Source: Thiomargarita sp.
GTDB taxonomy: Bacteria > Pseudomonadota > Gammaproteobacteria > Beggiatoales > Beggiatoaceae
Assembly: GCA_020726335.1 (NCBI GenBank)
Contig: DYSU01000002.1
Span: 21,236-85,235, forward strand
Reading direction: 5' to 3'
DNA: 64,000 bases
Below the pieces are notes generated by a model that saw only the letters and a program-made list of their open reading frames with translations, had not been told where the DNA came from and searched no databases. This document shows positions 15,832 to 25,828 of the stretch, piece by piece; position 1 is the first letter of the stretch, and every line of letters starts with the position of its first letter. Both the position numbers and the translations under genes were made by a program.

Positions 15832-17799
15832 TCAATCTTTGGCCATTTGTTGGGCAAACACTTCAGCCAAAGATTCAACGTAACGGCGGCTCAAATGCTG
15901 GGTATCGCGGAAAACGATTTGTCCCTCACGCATGGCATCGCAATGGGTTTGCGGGCAAATAATCGGATTCATATTCAACAACTTAACGTTTGAAAATGGT
16001 TTGGCCGCCTCTTGAAGCCAACGGCGCAACGCATCGTTTTGTTGGGCATCGACTTGCGCACTGCAATCCAGAGCGCGCAACCTGTTTGCCTGCCATTGTT
16101 GTTTGGCCAAGCAAGCGGGGGCATCAAACGGCAATGCCAGCGTGGGTTGCAAAATGAAAATTTGGCCCACATGCGCGCTGATGTCAGCCAACAGCCGTTG
16201 CGTGCCATCAACCCATTGTTGTTGGCTGAACTCAGCGGCGTTGGAGCCGATGAACACCACGTCAGGTTGAAATTGTCGAATCCACGCAAACACCGCTTCG
16301 CGCCACAATCGGCATTCATGGTATTCACGGCCAATGCGCGCATAAAAATAGGGTTCATCCACCATCGGGCAAGATGATTTGGTGAACACCAGCAACCGCC
16401 AATCAGGTGCTGAATAAAGCTTGGCAACCGCAGGAAACCATTGCGCGCCCACGCTGTCGCCGACCAACACCGCTGTTTTTTGCGCCGCTTCGTTGCCAAA
16501 CAGGCAGAATTTGACTTGCGCGCTGTAAAACCAATCATCGCAACCCATGGCATAAATTTCGGGCAAATCATCGCGCACCTGTTCAAAGCGCGCTTGTGCA
16601 GGCTCGCTTGACCATTGTTGGCTTTTTTGTTGCCAAAGCTGGCTTAAACCAAACACAGCGGCCATCAACGACAAAGAGGCCAACAAGGTCAGATGGGTTT
16701 TGCGTGCCAAATAGCGGCTGTTGCGCACGGGAAATTCTAAAAAATAATAGGACAACATCGCTAAAAACAACGACAAAGCCAATAAAGTGGCGTTGGACAG
16801 CGCGTATTGTGGCAATTCGTGGCCTAAAATCAACACCGGCCAATGCCATAAATACCATGAATACGAGCGTTTGCCCAACCATTGTAACGGTGGCAGGCTC
16901 AATAATTTCGACACCACAGGCAAGGTTTGACTTGCGCCGACGAACAACAGCAATGCAGTGGCGGCTGATGGCCCTAACGCCCAAAAACTGGGATAAGGGG
17001 TTTGCAGGTCAAACCACAGTGCAGCGGCCACAATCCACACCAAACCCAACGTTGCCAAGCCATTCAAAACCCAAGGGTTGTGCAACCATACGACATGAGT
17101 GATGCGCTTGACTTGCCAGCCACTGCGGGCAAACAACACCAACGCCCCCAATGCAAATTGCCCTGCACGCGCAGGCATCAGATAAAAACCCCATGCAGGC
17201 GTGGTATGAGCCAAAAACACGGCCAACAACGTACACAACAGCAACACGGCCAACAAGGCATTTCTTAAGCGCGGATAGTTGCGTTGTCGTCCTTGCCAGC
17301 CAAACGCACCCAGAAAAAACAACAGCAACATCGGCCACAGCAAATAAAACTGCTCTTCCACGCCCAATGACCATGTGTGTAAATGCAATTGTTGGTTGAG
17401 ATGGGCATCAAAATAATTGAGTTGGGTCAAAGCAAAATAGAGGTTGCTCAACCACACACTGGCATAGCCTGTGGCTTTTGCATGGCTTTGCTGTTCAAAC
17501 GGGGCGATGATGACGGTGGCGGCCAGCGCAGTGACCACCAGCATCAACAACAGCGCGGGCAACAGCCGTTTAAGACGGCGCACATAAAATGGCACTAATT
17601 TCAGCCGTCCAGTGTCAGCGATTTCTTTCAATAAAAGGCCGCTGATTAAATAGCCCGACAGCACAAAAAAAATGTCTACGCCGATAAAGCCGCCTGCCAG
17701 TTGCGGTATTTGGGCATGTGAAGCCACAACCAATGAAATGGCCAGCGCGCGTAAACCTTCGATGTCGGGACGATAGCCCAAGCGGCAATGGTGGGTCAT
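15832..17799 (-). CDS. OafA/YrhL-type O-acyltransferase with C-terminal SGNH domain
   Basis: An integral membrane acyltransferase likely to O-acetylate surface polysaccharide. 655 residues. The N-terminal Acyl_transf_3 domain begins YRPDIEGLRALAI and contains GGFIGVDIFFVLSGYLI, with about ten membrane helices to residue 370. The periplasmic C-terminal SGNH hydrolase-like domain carries the block I motif VGDSVGAQW near residue 445. The ATG at 17799 is taken because the protein begins with the conserved R-P-D-I-E-G-L-R-A-L pattern; an 18-residue extension is unlikely. It lies 100 bases upstream of wzm, consistent with a shared polysaccharide role. Confidence 0.9.
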   Translation of the reverse strand: MTHHCRLGYRPDIEGLRALAISLVVASHAQIPQLAGGFIGVDIFFVLSGYLISGLLLKEIADTGRLKLVPFYVRRLKRLLPALLLMLVVTALAATVIIAPFEQQSHAKATGYASVWLSNLYFALTQLNYFDAHLNQQLHLHTWSLGVEEQFYLLWPMLLLFFLGAFGWQGRQRNYPRLRNALLAVLLLCTLLAVFLAHTTPAWGFYLMPARAGQFALGALVLFARSGWQVKRITHVVWLHNPWVLNGLATLGLVWIVAAALWFDLQTPYPSFWALGPSAATALLLFVGASQTLPVVSKLLSLPPLQWLGKRSYSWYLWHWPVLILGHELPQYALSNATLLALSLFLAMLSYYFLEFPVRNSRYLARKTHLTLLASLSLMAAVFGLSQLWQQKSQQWSSEPAQARFEQVRDDLPEIYAMGCDDWFYSAQVKFCLFGNEAAQKTAVLVGDSVGAQWFPAVAKLYSAPDWRLLVFTKSSCPMVDEPYFYARIGREYHECRLWREAVFAWIRQFQPDVVFIGSNAAEFSQQQWVDGTQRLLADISAHVGQIFILQPTLALPFDAPACLAKQQWQANRLRALDCSAQVDAQQNDALRRWLQEAAKPFSNVKLLNMNPIICPQTHCDAMREGQIVFRDTQHLSRRYVESLAEVFAQQMAKD

Positions 17800-17932
17800 G
17801 GCGGGTTTTGTCTGAAAAATTTTTATTCTACCCAATAGATGGCCACAGCACAAATTCTATCCCGCCCCTTGTGTCAAGCAAAATGAACACTATATCGAAC
17901 ATTGACTTTTTATCTCACCAACAGGAGCTTTT

Positions 17933-18511
17933 ATGCACGCCTTACCTGATTTGCCTTATGCTAAAAACGCTTTAGAACCTCATATTTCTGCTGAAACTTT
18001 AGAATTTCACCACGACAAACACCATCAAACCTATGTCACCCATTTGAATAATCTCATCAAAGGCACGGAATTTGAGGGCGCGTCTTTGACAGAGATTGTG
18101 AAACAAGCTTCTGGGGGGATTTTTAACAATGCCGCGCAAGTCTGGAACCACAGCTTTTATTGGGATTGCTTAAGCCCCAATGGCGGCGGCGAACCCACAG
18201 GCGCATTGGCCGATGCCATCAATGCCCATTTTGGTTCATTTGATGCGTTCAAACAAGCGTTCAGTCAAACAGCAATCACCACATTCGGTTCAGGTTGGGC
18301 ATGGTTGGTGAAAAAAGCCGATGGCTCTTTGGCTTTGGTCAGCACCAGCAACGCCGCCACACCTTTGACAGGCGATGATCTGCCTCTGCTGACCTGCGAT
18401 GTGTGGGAACATGCCTATTATGTCGATTACCGCAACGCCCGCCCCAATTATGTGGCCGCGTTTTGGCATGTGGTGAATTGGGATTTTGTTGCCCGCAACT
18501 TCGCAAGCTAA
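17933..18511 (+). CDS. sodB: Superoxide dismutase, Fe type
   Basis: Converts superoxide to O2 and H2O2 in the cytoplasm. 192 residues. It starts with the family's [16 protein letters not shown] and has metal ligands in [23 protein letters not shown] and [13 protein letters not shown]. The [11 protein letters not shown] segment, with Q rather than H-type context in [10 protein letters not shown], suggests the iron form. A clear AGGAG lies upstream of the ATG. It is monocistronic between two oppositely oriented neighbours. Confidence 0.95.
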   Translation: MHALPDLPYAKNALEPHISAETLEFHHDKHHQTYVTHLNNLIKGTEFEGASLTEIVKQASGGIFNNAAQVWNHSFYWDCLSPNGGGEPTGALADAINAHFGSFDAFKQAFSQTAITTFGSGWAWLVKKADGSLALVSTSNAATPLTGDDLPLLTCDVWEHAYYVDYRNARPNYVAAFWHVVNWDFVARNFAS

Positions 18512-18820
18512 GCCATGGGCAGGGGTTGGCAGACAACGCTTAAGCCTGACCCCTGTGCTTAATGGGGGGAAAATATGACAAGTCCCCTTGTAATCTGATT
18601 AAAATCCATTATAATCTGGTTTTTTAGCATGGCATCGGGTCATTCTGGCTTGATGAATCAAAAACAGCGTTGAATGTCCCGCGCAAGTCTTGTGGTTGAT
18701 CACTTCCTAACGACTTCGTCCCAGACCTGACAACTGATAACACACTCTCAATCGAAATAAAAACATCCCTTCTTAATTCACGTTAAGAACCTTCCGCAAC
18801 TTAAAAATCCTGTCAAACCT
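18512..18820 (+). promoter_or_regulatory. sodB-rho intergenic region with rho promoter and leader
   Basis: 309 bases without a gene. CAGGGGT (18520-18526) and ACCCCTG (18549-18555) can pair just after sodB. A good sigma70-like promoter, TTGTAA (18588-18593) and TATAAT (18610-18615) with a 16-base spacer, lies 205 bases before rho. The resulting leader of about 200 bases is C-rich and G-poor in its second half, as expected for the autoregulated, Rho-sensitive leaders known for rho. The usual upstream trxA is missing. Confidence 0.5.
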
Positions 18821-20077
18821 ATGAATTTGAACGAACTGAAACAAAAAAGTGCCACTGAACTGAATGTATTAGCACATGAATTAAAAGTTGAAGGCGTTGC
18901 CAGAACCCGCAGACAAGACATCATCTTTGCCATTTTAAAGGCGCAAGCCAAGCGTGGTGAAGACATTTTTGGCGGCGGCGTGCTAGAAATACTACAAGAT
19001 GGCTTTGGCTTTTTGCGCTCTAGCGGCAGCTCCTATATCGCAGGTCCTGATGACATTTACATCTCCCCCAGCCAAATTCGCCGCTTCAATTTGCGCACGG
19101 GCGACAGTATTTCAGGCAAAATTCGACCGCCCAAAGAAGGCGAACGCTATTTTGCCCTGCTCAAAGTCAGCGAAATCAACTTTGAAGCCCCTGAAAATGC
19201 CAAAGACAAAATTTTATTTGAAAACTTAACGCCCCTGTTTGCCACTGAACGTTTTAATTTAGAGTTAGGCAACGGCTCTACCGAAGACATCACGCCGCGC
19301 ATCATCGATTTAATCGCGCCGATTGGCAAAGGCCAACGCAGTTTAATCGTGTCACCGCCAAAATCAGGCAAAACCATGATGTTGCAAAACATCGCCCAAT
19401 CCATCGCCATCAACCACCCCGAATGCCATTTGATGGTCTTGTTGATTGACGAACGCCCTGAAGAAGTGACCGAAATGGAACGCTCGGTTAAAGGCGAAGT
19501 CATTTCCAGCACCTTTGACGAACCCGCCACCCGCCATGTGCAAGTGGCTGAAATGCTGATAGAAAAAGCCAAACGCTTGGTAGAGCATAAAAAAGACGTG
19601 GTGATTTTGCTCGATTCCATCACCCGCTTGGCACGCGCTTACAACATGGTTGCACCCGCATCGGGCAAAGTGTTGACAGGCGGCGTGGATGCCAATGCGT
19701 TGCAACGTCCCAAACGCTTTTTTGGTGCGGCGCGCAACATCGAAGAAGGCGGCAGTTTGACCATCATTGCCACCGCCTTGGTCGATACGGGTTCGCGCAT
19801 GGATGATGTCATTTATGAAGAATTCAAAGGCACGGGCAACAATGAAATCCATTTGGATCGCAAAGTGGCGGAAAAACGCATTTATCCCGCAATCAACATC
19901 AACCGTTCAGGCACGCGCCGCGAAGAGCTGATTGTCAACCACGATGATTTACAAAGAATTTGGATTTTGCGTAAATTGATTCATCCCATGGACGAAATTG
20001 CGGGCATGGAATTTTTATTGGACCGCTTGAAAGTCACCAAAAACAACATGGAATTTTTTGATTCGATGAAACGTTAA
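18821..20077 (+). CDS. rho: Transcription termination factor Rho
   Basis: Hexameric RNA-dependent helicase that ends transcription. 418 residues. The N-terminal domain begins [14 protein letters not shown]; the cold-shock-like RNA-binding domain includes DGFGFLRS and [17 protein letters not shown]. The ATPase domain has Walker A SPPKSGKT near residue 180, [11 protein letters not shown], and the Q/R-loop region [22 protein letters not shown]. All catalytic features are intact. A gspL-like gene follows 18 bases later and is probably co-transcribed. Confidence 0.97.
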   Translation: MNLNELKQKSATELNVLAHELKVEGVARTRRQDIIFAILKAQAKRGEDIFGGGVLEILQDGFGFLRSSGSSYIAGPDDIYISPSQIRRFNLRTGDSISGKIRPPKEGERYFALLKVSEINFEAPENAKDKILFENLTPLFATERFNLELGNGSTEDITPRIIDLIAPIGKGQRSLIVSPPKSGKTMMLQNIAQSIAINHPECHLMVLLIDERPEEVTEMERSVKGEVISSTFDEPATRHVQVAEMLIEKAKRLVEHKKDVVILLDSITRLARAYNMVAPASGKVLTGGVDANALQRPKRFFGAARNIEEGGSLTIIATALVDTGSRMDDVIYEEFKGTGNNEIHLDRKVAEKRIYPAININRSGTRREELIVNHDDLQRIWILRKLIHPMDEIAGMEFLLDRLKVTKNNMEFFDSMKR

Positions 20078-20095
20078 AACCCTGCGGTTTGTCGC

Positions 20096-21277
20096 ATGGT
20101 GGTGATTCATTTTCTCAAGCTAGAGCCTGCGCAAGTTCATGTTTTTCAAGCGGGACGCACTTTATTCAGCGGTTTATTGGACGATGCGCCCCGTTACAAA
20201 AGTAAAACGGGGGCAACGGTGTTGCTGCCCAGCCAACATCTGGTTTTAACCCAAGTGCGTGTTCCCAGCAAAAATCGGCAAAAAATCGCCCAAGCGGTGC
20301 CGTATCTATTGGAAGACAGCGTGCTTGAGCCGTTGGAACAACTGCATTTTGCCATCGGTGCGCAACAGCGCGACAACCGCGTGCCTGTGGCGGTGGTCAA
20401 CGCCGCGTTATTGACCCACATACAACAACGCTTGCACACCATGGGCTATAAAATCTTGCACATTTTCCCCGATGTGCTGGCCTTGCCGTGGCAAAAAAAC
20501 AGTTGGACCTTGTTGCGGCTCAACGATTTTGCGCTGGTACGCACCGACAAAAACCACGGTTTTGTCAGCGAAGTGGCCAATATCAATTTATTGAATTTAA
20601 TGTATTTTGAACAACTGGGAAAACCTCAAAAAATACAACTGATTAACGCCGATAAACTGAGTAAAGTGCTGGATTTACCCCGCGAGACAAGTTGCGAAAC
20701 CCAAACGATTCAATCGACGATTTACAGTTTTGAACTGGGTTTAAAAACCCCACCTGAACTGGATTTGATGCCAACCCACGCCCAAGCGATTGATTGGCGC
20801 GCTTTGTGGCCGCGTTTGCGCATCAGTGTGGCATTGGTCATGGTGTGGTTGTTGTTGGCTTTTGGGGAAAAAATTTACCGCATCCAACAATTAAAACAGC
20901 AAAAAAATCAGTTACAACAACAAGTTGAAGGCATTTTGCGCCAAACTTTTCCCGACATCCGCCGCGTGGTCAATCCCCGCATTCAAATGGAACAACAACT
21001 GGCCCAGTTGCGACAACACGATGTGTTGGACACAGGCTTTTTGGCTTATTTGCAACAGATTCAAACGTTTATAACGCCCAGCCAAATGCAACTTAAACAA
21101 CTGAGCTATCAAAATCGACAATTGGAATTACAGGCGCTGTTGCCTTCATTGCAACAATTAGAGCAGTTAAAACAACAAATTAGCGCAACAGGCTTGCAAG
21201 TGACCATTCAATCGGTCAACAGCGAAAACCAAGTTTTTGAGGTGCGCTTGCGAATTTCACGGCTGAATGGATTGTAA
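20096..21277 (+). CDS. gspL: Type II secretion system protein GspL-like
   Basis: GspL anchors the secretion ATPase GspE to the inner membrane of the type II secretion system. 393 residues. The cytoplasmic actin-like part (1-235) has the family's LLPSQHLVLTQVRVPSKNRQKIAQA region and YLLEDSVLEP. One membrane helix lies near residues 240-260 and a Q-rich coiled coil follows. The C-terminal ferredoxin-like periplasmic domain ends EVRLRISRL. It starts 18 bases after rho, an unusual operon. Its 3' end overlaps the convergent ftsX by 21 bases. gspM, the usual next gene, is absent. Confidence 0.8.
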   Translation: MVVIHFLKLEPAQVHVFQAGRTLFSGLLDDAPRYKSKTGATVLLPSQHLVLTQVRVPSKNRQKIAQAVPYLLEDSVLEPLEQLHFAIGAQQRDNRVPVAVVNAALLTHIQQRLHTMGYKILHIFPDVLALPWQKNSWTLLRLNDFALVRTDKNHGFVSEVANINLLNLMYFEQLGKPQKIQLINADKLSKVLDLPRETSCETQTIQSTIYSFELGLKTPPELDLMPTHAQAIDWRALWPRLRISVALVMVWLLLAFGEKIYRIQQLKQQKNQLQQQVEGILRQTFPDIRRVVNPRIQMEQQLAQLRQHDVLDTGFLAYLQQIQTFITPSQMQLKQLSYQNRQLELQALLPSLQQLEQLKQQISATGLQVTIQSVNSENQVFEVRLRISRLNGL

Positions 21278-22267
21278 ATGCCGTCCCACCGCCAAACCCG
21301 CGCCCAGCAAACCCAAAAACGGCCCTGTCAGCAATAAAACCAACGTTGCTTTAAAATCCAAGGTAATCAATTGGTATTGACTGAAATATAAACTGCTCAA
21401 TTGCCGCGTCGGGTCTTCGAGCAAATACAGCGCGTAGCTGATGAGACCCCACGCGAACAAACTGCCTAAAAAACCATACCACCAGCCGGAATACAAAAAC
21501 GGGCGGCGAATAAAGCGGTCAGTTGCGCCAAACAATTTATTGACTTCGATTTCTTCGCGCCGACTTTGAATGGACAAACGAATGGTGTTGCCGATGATCA
21601 ACAACACCGCCAACGCCAACAACACCGCCAAAATCAACACCCCACGGCGGATGATGTCAACAATCGCAAACAAACGTTTCAACCAACGTTGGTCAAACTG
21701 CGCCACATCGACTTCCTTCAATTGGCTCAACTGCTGTAACAGCATTTGCCCCTGTTGTGGCGTGGCCAAACGCGGGCGCACCACCAACACCGCAGGCAAA
21801 GGATTGTCCACCAGCATATTCAACGCTTCGCTAAAACCTGACAATTGCTTGTATTCTTGTAAGGCTTGGCTGCGGCTGATGACCCGAAGTTGTTTAATAT
21901 CAGGGTGTTGTTGTAACCGTTGAGCCAACAGATAAGCTTGTTGGTCAGAAATTTCAGGTTTCAAATACAGCGAAATTTGCATCACCCCATCCCAGCCTTG
22001 ACTGACGGCACGCGCATTTTCCAGCAACAAATACAAACCTGTGGGCAATGCCAGCGCGATGCCAATCACCGAAGCGGTCATCAGCGTTGCCAGCGGGTTG
22101 CGGCTGATTTGGCCCAGGCTGAAGAAAAACACATGCAAATGATGCGACAGCCACGCACTGACCCCTGATGCGGCGGTGCTGGTGCTGCCACCGCTGAGCT
22201 TGGGCGAGGGCGCAACTTTTTTTTTCACAGGGGCGCGGGGGGCGCGGCGACGATTAGAAGGTGTCAT
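21257..22267 (-). CDS. ftsX: Cell division protein FtsX
   Basis: Membrane subunit of the FtsEX complex that activates septal peptidoglycan hydrolases. 336 residues. A basic, Pro-rich cytoplasmic N terminus (1-40) is followed by a membrane helix near 58-82, a periplasmic loop, and three more helices (about 210-235, 265-285, 310-330). The conserved RREEIEVNKLFGATDRFIRRPF lies between helices 2 and 3. It overlaps ftsE by 14 bases and gspL by 21 bases at its end. Confidence 0.93.
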   Translation of the reverse strand: MTPSNRRRAPRAPVKKKVAPSPKLSGGSTSTAASGVSAWLSHHLHVFFFSLGQISRNPLATLMTASVIGIALALPTGLYLLLENARAVSQGWDGVMQISLYLKPEISDQQAYLLAQRLQQHPDIKQLRVISRSQALQEYKQLSGFSEALNMLVDNPLPAVLVVRPRLATPQQGQMLLQQLSQLKEVDVAQFDQRWLKRLFAIVDIIRRGVLILAVLLALAVLLIIGNTIRLSIQSRREEIEVNKLFGATDRFIRRPFLYSGWWYGFLGSLFAWGLISYALYLLEDPTRQLSSLYFSQYQLITLDFKATLVLLLTGPFLGLLGAGLAVGRHLQSIQP

Positions 22268-22916
22268 CCACCAATTCTCCTTCGCGTAAAATCAAATGAC
22301 TGCAAGGAAATTGGCGCAACAACTGAATGTCGTGCGATACAATCAACACCGTAGTGCCTAAGGCTTTGAATTCCATGAAGACTTGCATAATTTCCAATGA
22401 CAACGCAGGGTCTAAATTGCCCGTCGGTTCATCGGCCAATAAAATCGGCGGTTTGTTGACCACCGCCCGCGCAATCGCCACCCGCTGTTGTTGGCCGCTG
22501 GATAAAGTGTGTGGTCGGGCTTTTTCTTTGTGCAACAATTTGACTTTATCCAATGCGGCATGAACACGGCGGCGAATTTCTTGGTGGCGAAAACCTGCAA
22601 TCACCAAGGGCAAGGCCACGTTATCGAACACGGTTCGGTCAGACAATAAATGGTGGTTTTGAAACACCATGCCGATTTGGCGGCGAAAATAGGGGATGTT
22701 GTGGTTGCTGATGCGGCCTAGGTTTTGACCGTTGATCACGATTTGCCCACGGTCAGCGCGTTCAATCAAGGCCACCAGCCGCAAAAAAGTGGATTTGCCT
22801 GCGCCTGAATGACCTGTTAAAAAATACATATCACCCACATCAAGATGGCAGTTGATTTGTTTTAACGCCTCTTGGCCGCCTTTGTAACGTTTGCTGACAT
22901 CGCTGAAAGTGATCAT
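22254..22916 (-). CDS. ftsE: Cell division ATP-binding protein FtsE
   Basis: ABC ATPase partner of FtsX. 220 residues. Walker A is GHSGAGKST (residues 36-44), the signature is LSSGQQQR rather than the usual LSGGEQQR, and Walker B is ILLADEPTGNLD. It overlaps ftsX by 14 bases and the upstream folK by four bases. The usual ftsY partner upstream is replaced by folK. Confidence 0.94.
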   Translation of the reverse strand: MITFSDVSKRYKGGQEALKQINCHLDVGDMYFLTGHSGAGKSTFLRLVALIERADRGQIVINGQNLGRISNHNIPYFRRQIGMVFQNHHLLSDRTVFDNVALPLVIAGFRHQEIRRRVHAALDKVKLLHKEKARPHTLSSGQQQRVAIARAVVNKPPILLADEPTGNLDPALSLEIMQVFMEFKALGTTVLIVSHDIQLLRQFPCSHLILREGELVDDTF

Positions 22917-23401
22917 GTAAGCCGTTGAATTTTTGAATTTTTATGTTGTTCCAAGCACTCGACCAACGCTTGACCATGGGGCAAAATCAACGCAGGATTA
23001 CAATCATAGAGCGGATACAACACAAAATCACGTTGTAACAGGCGCGGATGAGGCAAAGTCAACACAGGGTCATTGAGGACAAGTTCACCATACAATAAAA
23101 TATCCAAATCCAAAGTACGCGCCGACCAAGGCAAACCGCGCTGGCGGCCTTGTTGTCGTTCCAATTGTTGCAATTGCGCCAATAAATCACAGGGCGCAAG
23201 CTCAGTTTTCAGCCATGCCACTGCATTGATATAATCAGGTTGCGGCCTTGGATTGGCGGGATGGCGCATGGCTTTGCTTTGATATAAAGCGGAGGTTTTC
23301 AGCGATTGGCTGTTGGGTAACCCAGCCAAAGCCGCCAAACCTCGGTTAATTTGTTGCAATGGCTGCTGTAAATTACTGCCTAACGAAATATAAACGTCCA
23401 T
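22913..23401 (-). CDS. folK: HPPK, 2-amino-4-hydroxy-6-hydroxymethyldihydropteridine pyrophosphokinase
   Basis: Transfers pyrophosphate from ATP to the pterin in folate synthesis. 162 residues from the ATG at 23401. It has the N-terminal YISLGSNL motif and the signature RTLDLDILLYGE followed by LPHPRLLQRDFVL. A GTG two codons upstream is an alternative start; neither has a clear ribosome-binding site. The stop overlaps the ftsE start (ATGA). Confidence 0.92.
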   Translation of the reverse strand: MDVYISLGSNLQQPLQQINRGLAALAGLPNSQSLKTSALYQSKAMRHPANPRPQPDYINAVAWLKTELAPCDLLAQLQQLERQQGRQRGLPWSARTLDLDILLYGELVLNDPVLTLPHPRLLQRDFVLYPLYDCNPALILPHGQALVECLEQHKNSKIQRLT

Positions 23402-23426
23402 AATCACTTGTTTAATAAGGATTTTG

Positions 23427-23484
23427 CTTAAAAGCGGTTAAATCCGTTCTTTTAAGTCATCTGGGTCGATATTTTACCGCTTTT
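23427..23484. repeat. Nested inverted repeats upstream of folK
   Basis: CTTAAAAG-CGG (23427-23437) pairs with CCG-tt-CTTTTAAG (23444-23456). The same left arm can instead pair AAAAGCGGT with ACCGCTTTT (23476-23484), which on the plus strand is followed by more Ts. The two foldings are mutually exclusive. The function is unknown; it lies between folK and the tRNA gene. Confidence 0.35.
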
Positions 23485-23540
23485 TTGCTTGGCGGGGGTA
23501 GTGGGTTATCATACAGCCCAAGCCTAAAAAGCAAAGACTG

Positions 23541-23569
23541 TTGACAAATGAAATAAAAATCGGCAAAAT
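23541..23569 (+). promoter_or_regulatory. Promoter of tRNA-Met
   Basis: A perfect -35 TTGACA (23541-23546) and CAAAAT (23564-23569) are spaced by 17 bases, ending 13 bases before the tRNA. This is a strong sigma70 arrangement. Confidence 0.65.
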
Positions 23570-23581
23570 GCGCCTTCTTTT

Positions 23582-23658
23582 GGCTATGTAGCTCAGTTGG
23601 TTAGAGCACAGCACTCATAATGCTGGGGTCGGTGGTTCAAATCCACCCATAGCCACCA
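23582..23658 (+). tRNA. tRNA-Met (anticodon CAT, elongator type)
   Basis: 77 bases fold as a cloverleaf. The acceptor stem GGCTATG pairs with CATAGCC, followed by A and an encoded CCA. The anticodon stem CAGCA/TGCTG encloses CTCATAA with anticodon CAT at 23616-23618, and the T-loop is GGTTCAAATCC. The first pair G-C rather than the initiator's unpaired C rules out tRNA-fMet. A lysidine-modified tRNA-Ile2 also carries CAT, but the sequence matches elongator Met better. Confidence 0.9.
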
Positions 23659-23768
23659 TCTTCGGTTTTTCCTGTCCTTTGCACCCTGTCATTTCTAAGT
23701 TTAAACAACAATGTTAAACTATCATCCCGTGAGATTTAATAAAACGTCAACCACGGGTTTGGGATAAA

Positions 23769-24503
23769 ATGAATAAAAATTTAAGCGAACAATCACCTGC
23801 GTATGCAAGAATTTTGTTAAAATTCAGCGGTGAAGCTTTGATGGGGCGACAAGCCTTTGGTTTAGATGCCGCCGTTTTACGCCAAGTTGCGCTTAAAGTT
23901 TATTCACTGGTGAACGCAGGCGTGCAAGTGGCCTTGGTGGTCGGTGGCGGCAATATTTTTCGCGGCACAGGCTTGAGTGACGCGGGTATTGAACGGGTTA
24001 CAGGCGACCAAATGGGCATGTTGGCCACGGTGATGAATGCGCTGGCGATGAAAGATGCGTTGCGCAAAGCGGGATTGGCCGCACGGGTGTTATCAGCCAT
24101 CGCCTTGCCTGCGGTCTGTGAAACGTATCAAACCGATACGGCCATACGCTGTTTGCGCAAGGGCGAAGTCGTGATTTTTGCAGCGGGTACCGGCAACCCT
24201 TTTTTCACCACCGACACCGCCGCCAGTTTGCGTGCGATTGAAATCAAAGCCGATGTGATGATTAAAGCCACCAAAGTCGATGGGGTTTATGATACCGACC
24301 CCCTAAAAAACCCACAAGCCCAACGCTTCACTGAATTGTCGTTTGACCAAGCCATTGAACGGCAATTGGCGGTGATGGATTTAACCGCCATGGTGTTGTG
24401 CCGCGACCATGGAATGCCGATTCGGGTATTGAATATGCTGGATGACCAACAGTTGTCTGATTTGGTGATTTTGGGCAAACCTGTGGGTACTTTGGTATAT
24501 TAA
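23769..24503 (+). CDS. pyrH: Uridylate kinase (UMP kinase)
   Basis: Phosphorylates UMP to UDP; hexameric amino-acid-kinase fold. 244 residues. Motifs include [34 protein letters not shown] and the C-terminal [15 protein letters not shown] and [11 protein letters not shown]. It begins the pyrH-frr-uppS-cdsA-dxr block. rpsB and tsf, normally just upstream, are replaced by a tRNA-Met gene. A small stem (CCCGTG 23726-23731 with CACGGG 23752-23757) precedes the start. Confidence 0.96.
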   Translation: MNKNLSEQSPAYARILLKFSGEALMGRQAFGLDAAVLRQVALKVYSLVNAGVQVALVVGGGNIFRGTGLSDAGIERVTGDQMGMLATVMNALAMKDALRKAGLAARVLSAIALPAVCETYQTDTAIRCLRKGEVVIFAAGTGNPFFTTDTAASLRAIEIKADVMIKATKVDGVYDTDPLKNPQAQRFTELSFDQAIERQLAVMDLTAMVLCRDHGMPIRVLNMLDDQQLSDLVILGKPVGTLVY

Positions 24504-24535
24504 AAAACAGTACAACAAATAACGAGTAAAATCAT

Positions 24536-25093
24536 ATGATTGAAATTGTCATTGAAGATGCGCAACAGCGTATGGAAAAAAGCGTGCTTGCATTGAGACA
24601 CGATTTGGTTAAAATTCGCACGGGGCGGGCGCACACCAGTCTGTTGGATCACATCAGCGTACCTTATTACGGCGTGGACACGCCATTGGCACAGGTGGCC
24701 AATGTCAGTGTGTTGGATTCACGCACTTTAGGCGTGACACCGTGGGAAAAAAACATGGTCACTGCGGTGGAAAAAGCGATTATGATTTCTGATTTGGGTT
24801 TGAACCCCAGTTCAGCAGGCACATTGATTCGCATTCCTTTGCCCATGATGACCGAAGAACGGCGCAAAGAAATGATTAAAATCGTGCGCCACGAAACCGA
24901 GCAGGCGCGGATTGCAGTGCGCAACGTGCGCCGCGATGCCAACGGCCAATTAAAAACCATGGTTAAAGACAAAGACATTTCCGAAGACGATGAACGGCGG
25001 GCGCAAGAGATTATCCAAAAACTCACCGACCAAACCATTGTCAAACTGGATGAGGCCTTAGCGGACAAAGAAGCTGAGTTGATGGAAATTTAA
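24536..25093 (+). CDS. frr: Ribosome recycling factor
   Basis: Releases ribosomes from mRNA after termination. 185 residues, exactly the family length. It has the R-T-G-R-A motif in [16 protein letters not shown], the PWEKNM segment and [14 protein letters not shown]. It lies 32 bases after pyrH. Confidence 0.97.
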   Translation: MIEIVIEDAQQRMEKSVLALRHDLVKIRTGRAHTSLLDHISVPYYGVDTPLAQVANVSVLDSRTLGVTPWEKNMVTAVEKAIMISDLGLNPSSAGTLIRIPLPMMTEERRKEMIKIVRHETEQARIAVRNVRRDANGQLKTMVKDKDISEDDERRAQEIIQKLTDQTIVKLDEALADKEAELMEI

Positions 25094-25100
25094 ACCCATC

Positions 25101-25826
25101 ATGACGGATGCTGACAAACAACCGCAACATGTCGCCATTGTGATGGACGGCAATGGCCGTTGGGCAAAAAAACGTTTTTTACCCCGTTATGCGGGGCATC
25201 GTGCGGGCTTAGAAGCCATTCGCAAAACCATTCGCGTTTGTTTGGACAAACACATTCCTGTTTTGACGCTGTTCGCTTTCAGCAGTGAAAACTGGCAACG
25301 GCCTGCAAAAGAAGTCAACGTGTTAATGGATTTGTTGCTCAGCGCATTGCAAACTGAAGTCAATAAATTAGACAAACACCATGTATGCCTGCGTTTTATC
25401 GGCGACATCGAAAAATTTTCACCTAAATTACAACAACATATCAAAAACGCCCAAGCACAAACCACACAAAATAAGGCCATGACTTTAAACATCGCCGCCA
25501 ATTACGGTGGCCAGTGGGATATTTTGCAAGCGGTCAAAAAAATCGCATGGCAAGTTGAAGAAGGGCAAAAAAGCGCGGCAAGCATCAGCGCAACCAATTT
25601 TCGCCAAGCCTTGAGTTTGGCCGATTTGCCTGACCCTGATTTATTTATACGCACGGGCGGCGAACAACGCATCAGCAACTTTTTATTGTGGCAATTGGCC
25701 TATGCCGAATTGTATTTTACGGATGTGTTGTGGCCTGATTTTGATGCCAACGCCTTTGAACAAGCGTTAAACGCATTTGCCCATCGTCAACGCCGCTTTG
25801 GGCAAACAGGTGAACAAGTGAGCTGA
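25101..25826 (+). CDS. uppS: Undecaprenyl diphosphate synthase
   Basis: Makes C55 prenyl diphosphate, the lipid carrier for peptidoglycan and O-antigen. 241 residues. The catalytic Asp16 is in VMDGNGRWAK; GHRAGLEAI, the FAFSSENWQRP loop and the C-terminal DLFIRTGGEQRISNFLLWQ are all conserved. It starts 7 bases after frr and cdsA follows 2 bases later. Confidence 0.96.
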   Translation: MTDADKQPQHVAIVMDGNGRWAKKRFLPRYAGHRAGLEAIRKTIRVCLDKHIPVLTLFAFSSENWQRPAKEVNVLMDLLLSALQTEVNKLDKHHVCLRFIGDIEKFSPKLQQHIKNAQAQTTQNKAMTLNIAANYGGQWDILQAVKKIAWQVEEGQKSAASISATNFRQALSLADLPDPDLFIRTGGEQRISNFLLWQLAYAELYFTDVLWPDFDANAFEQALNAFAHRQRRFGQTGEQVS

Positions 25827-25828
25827 TT

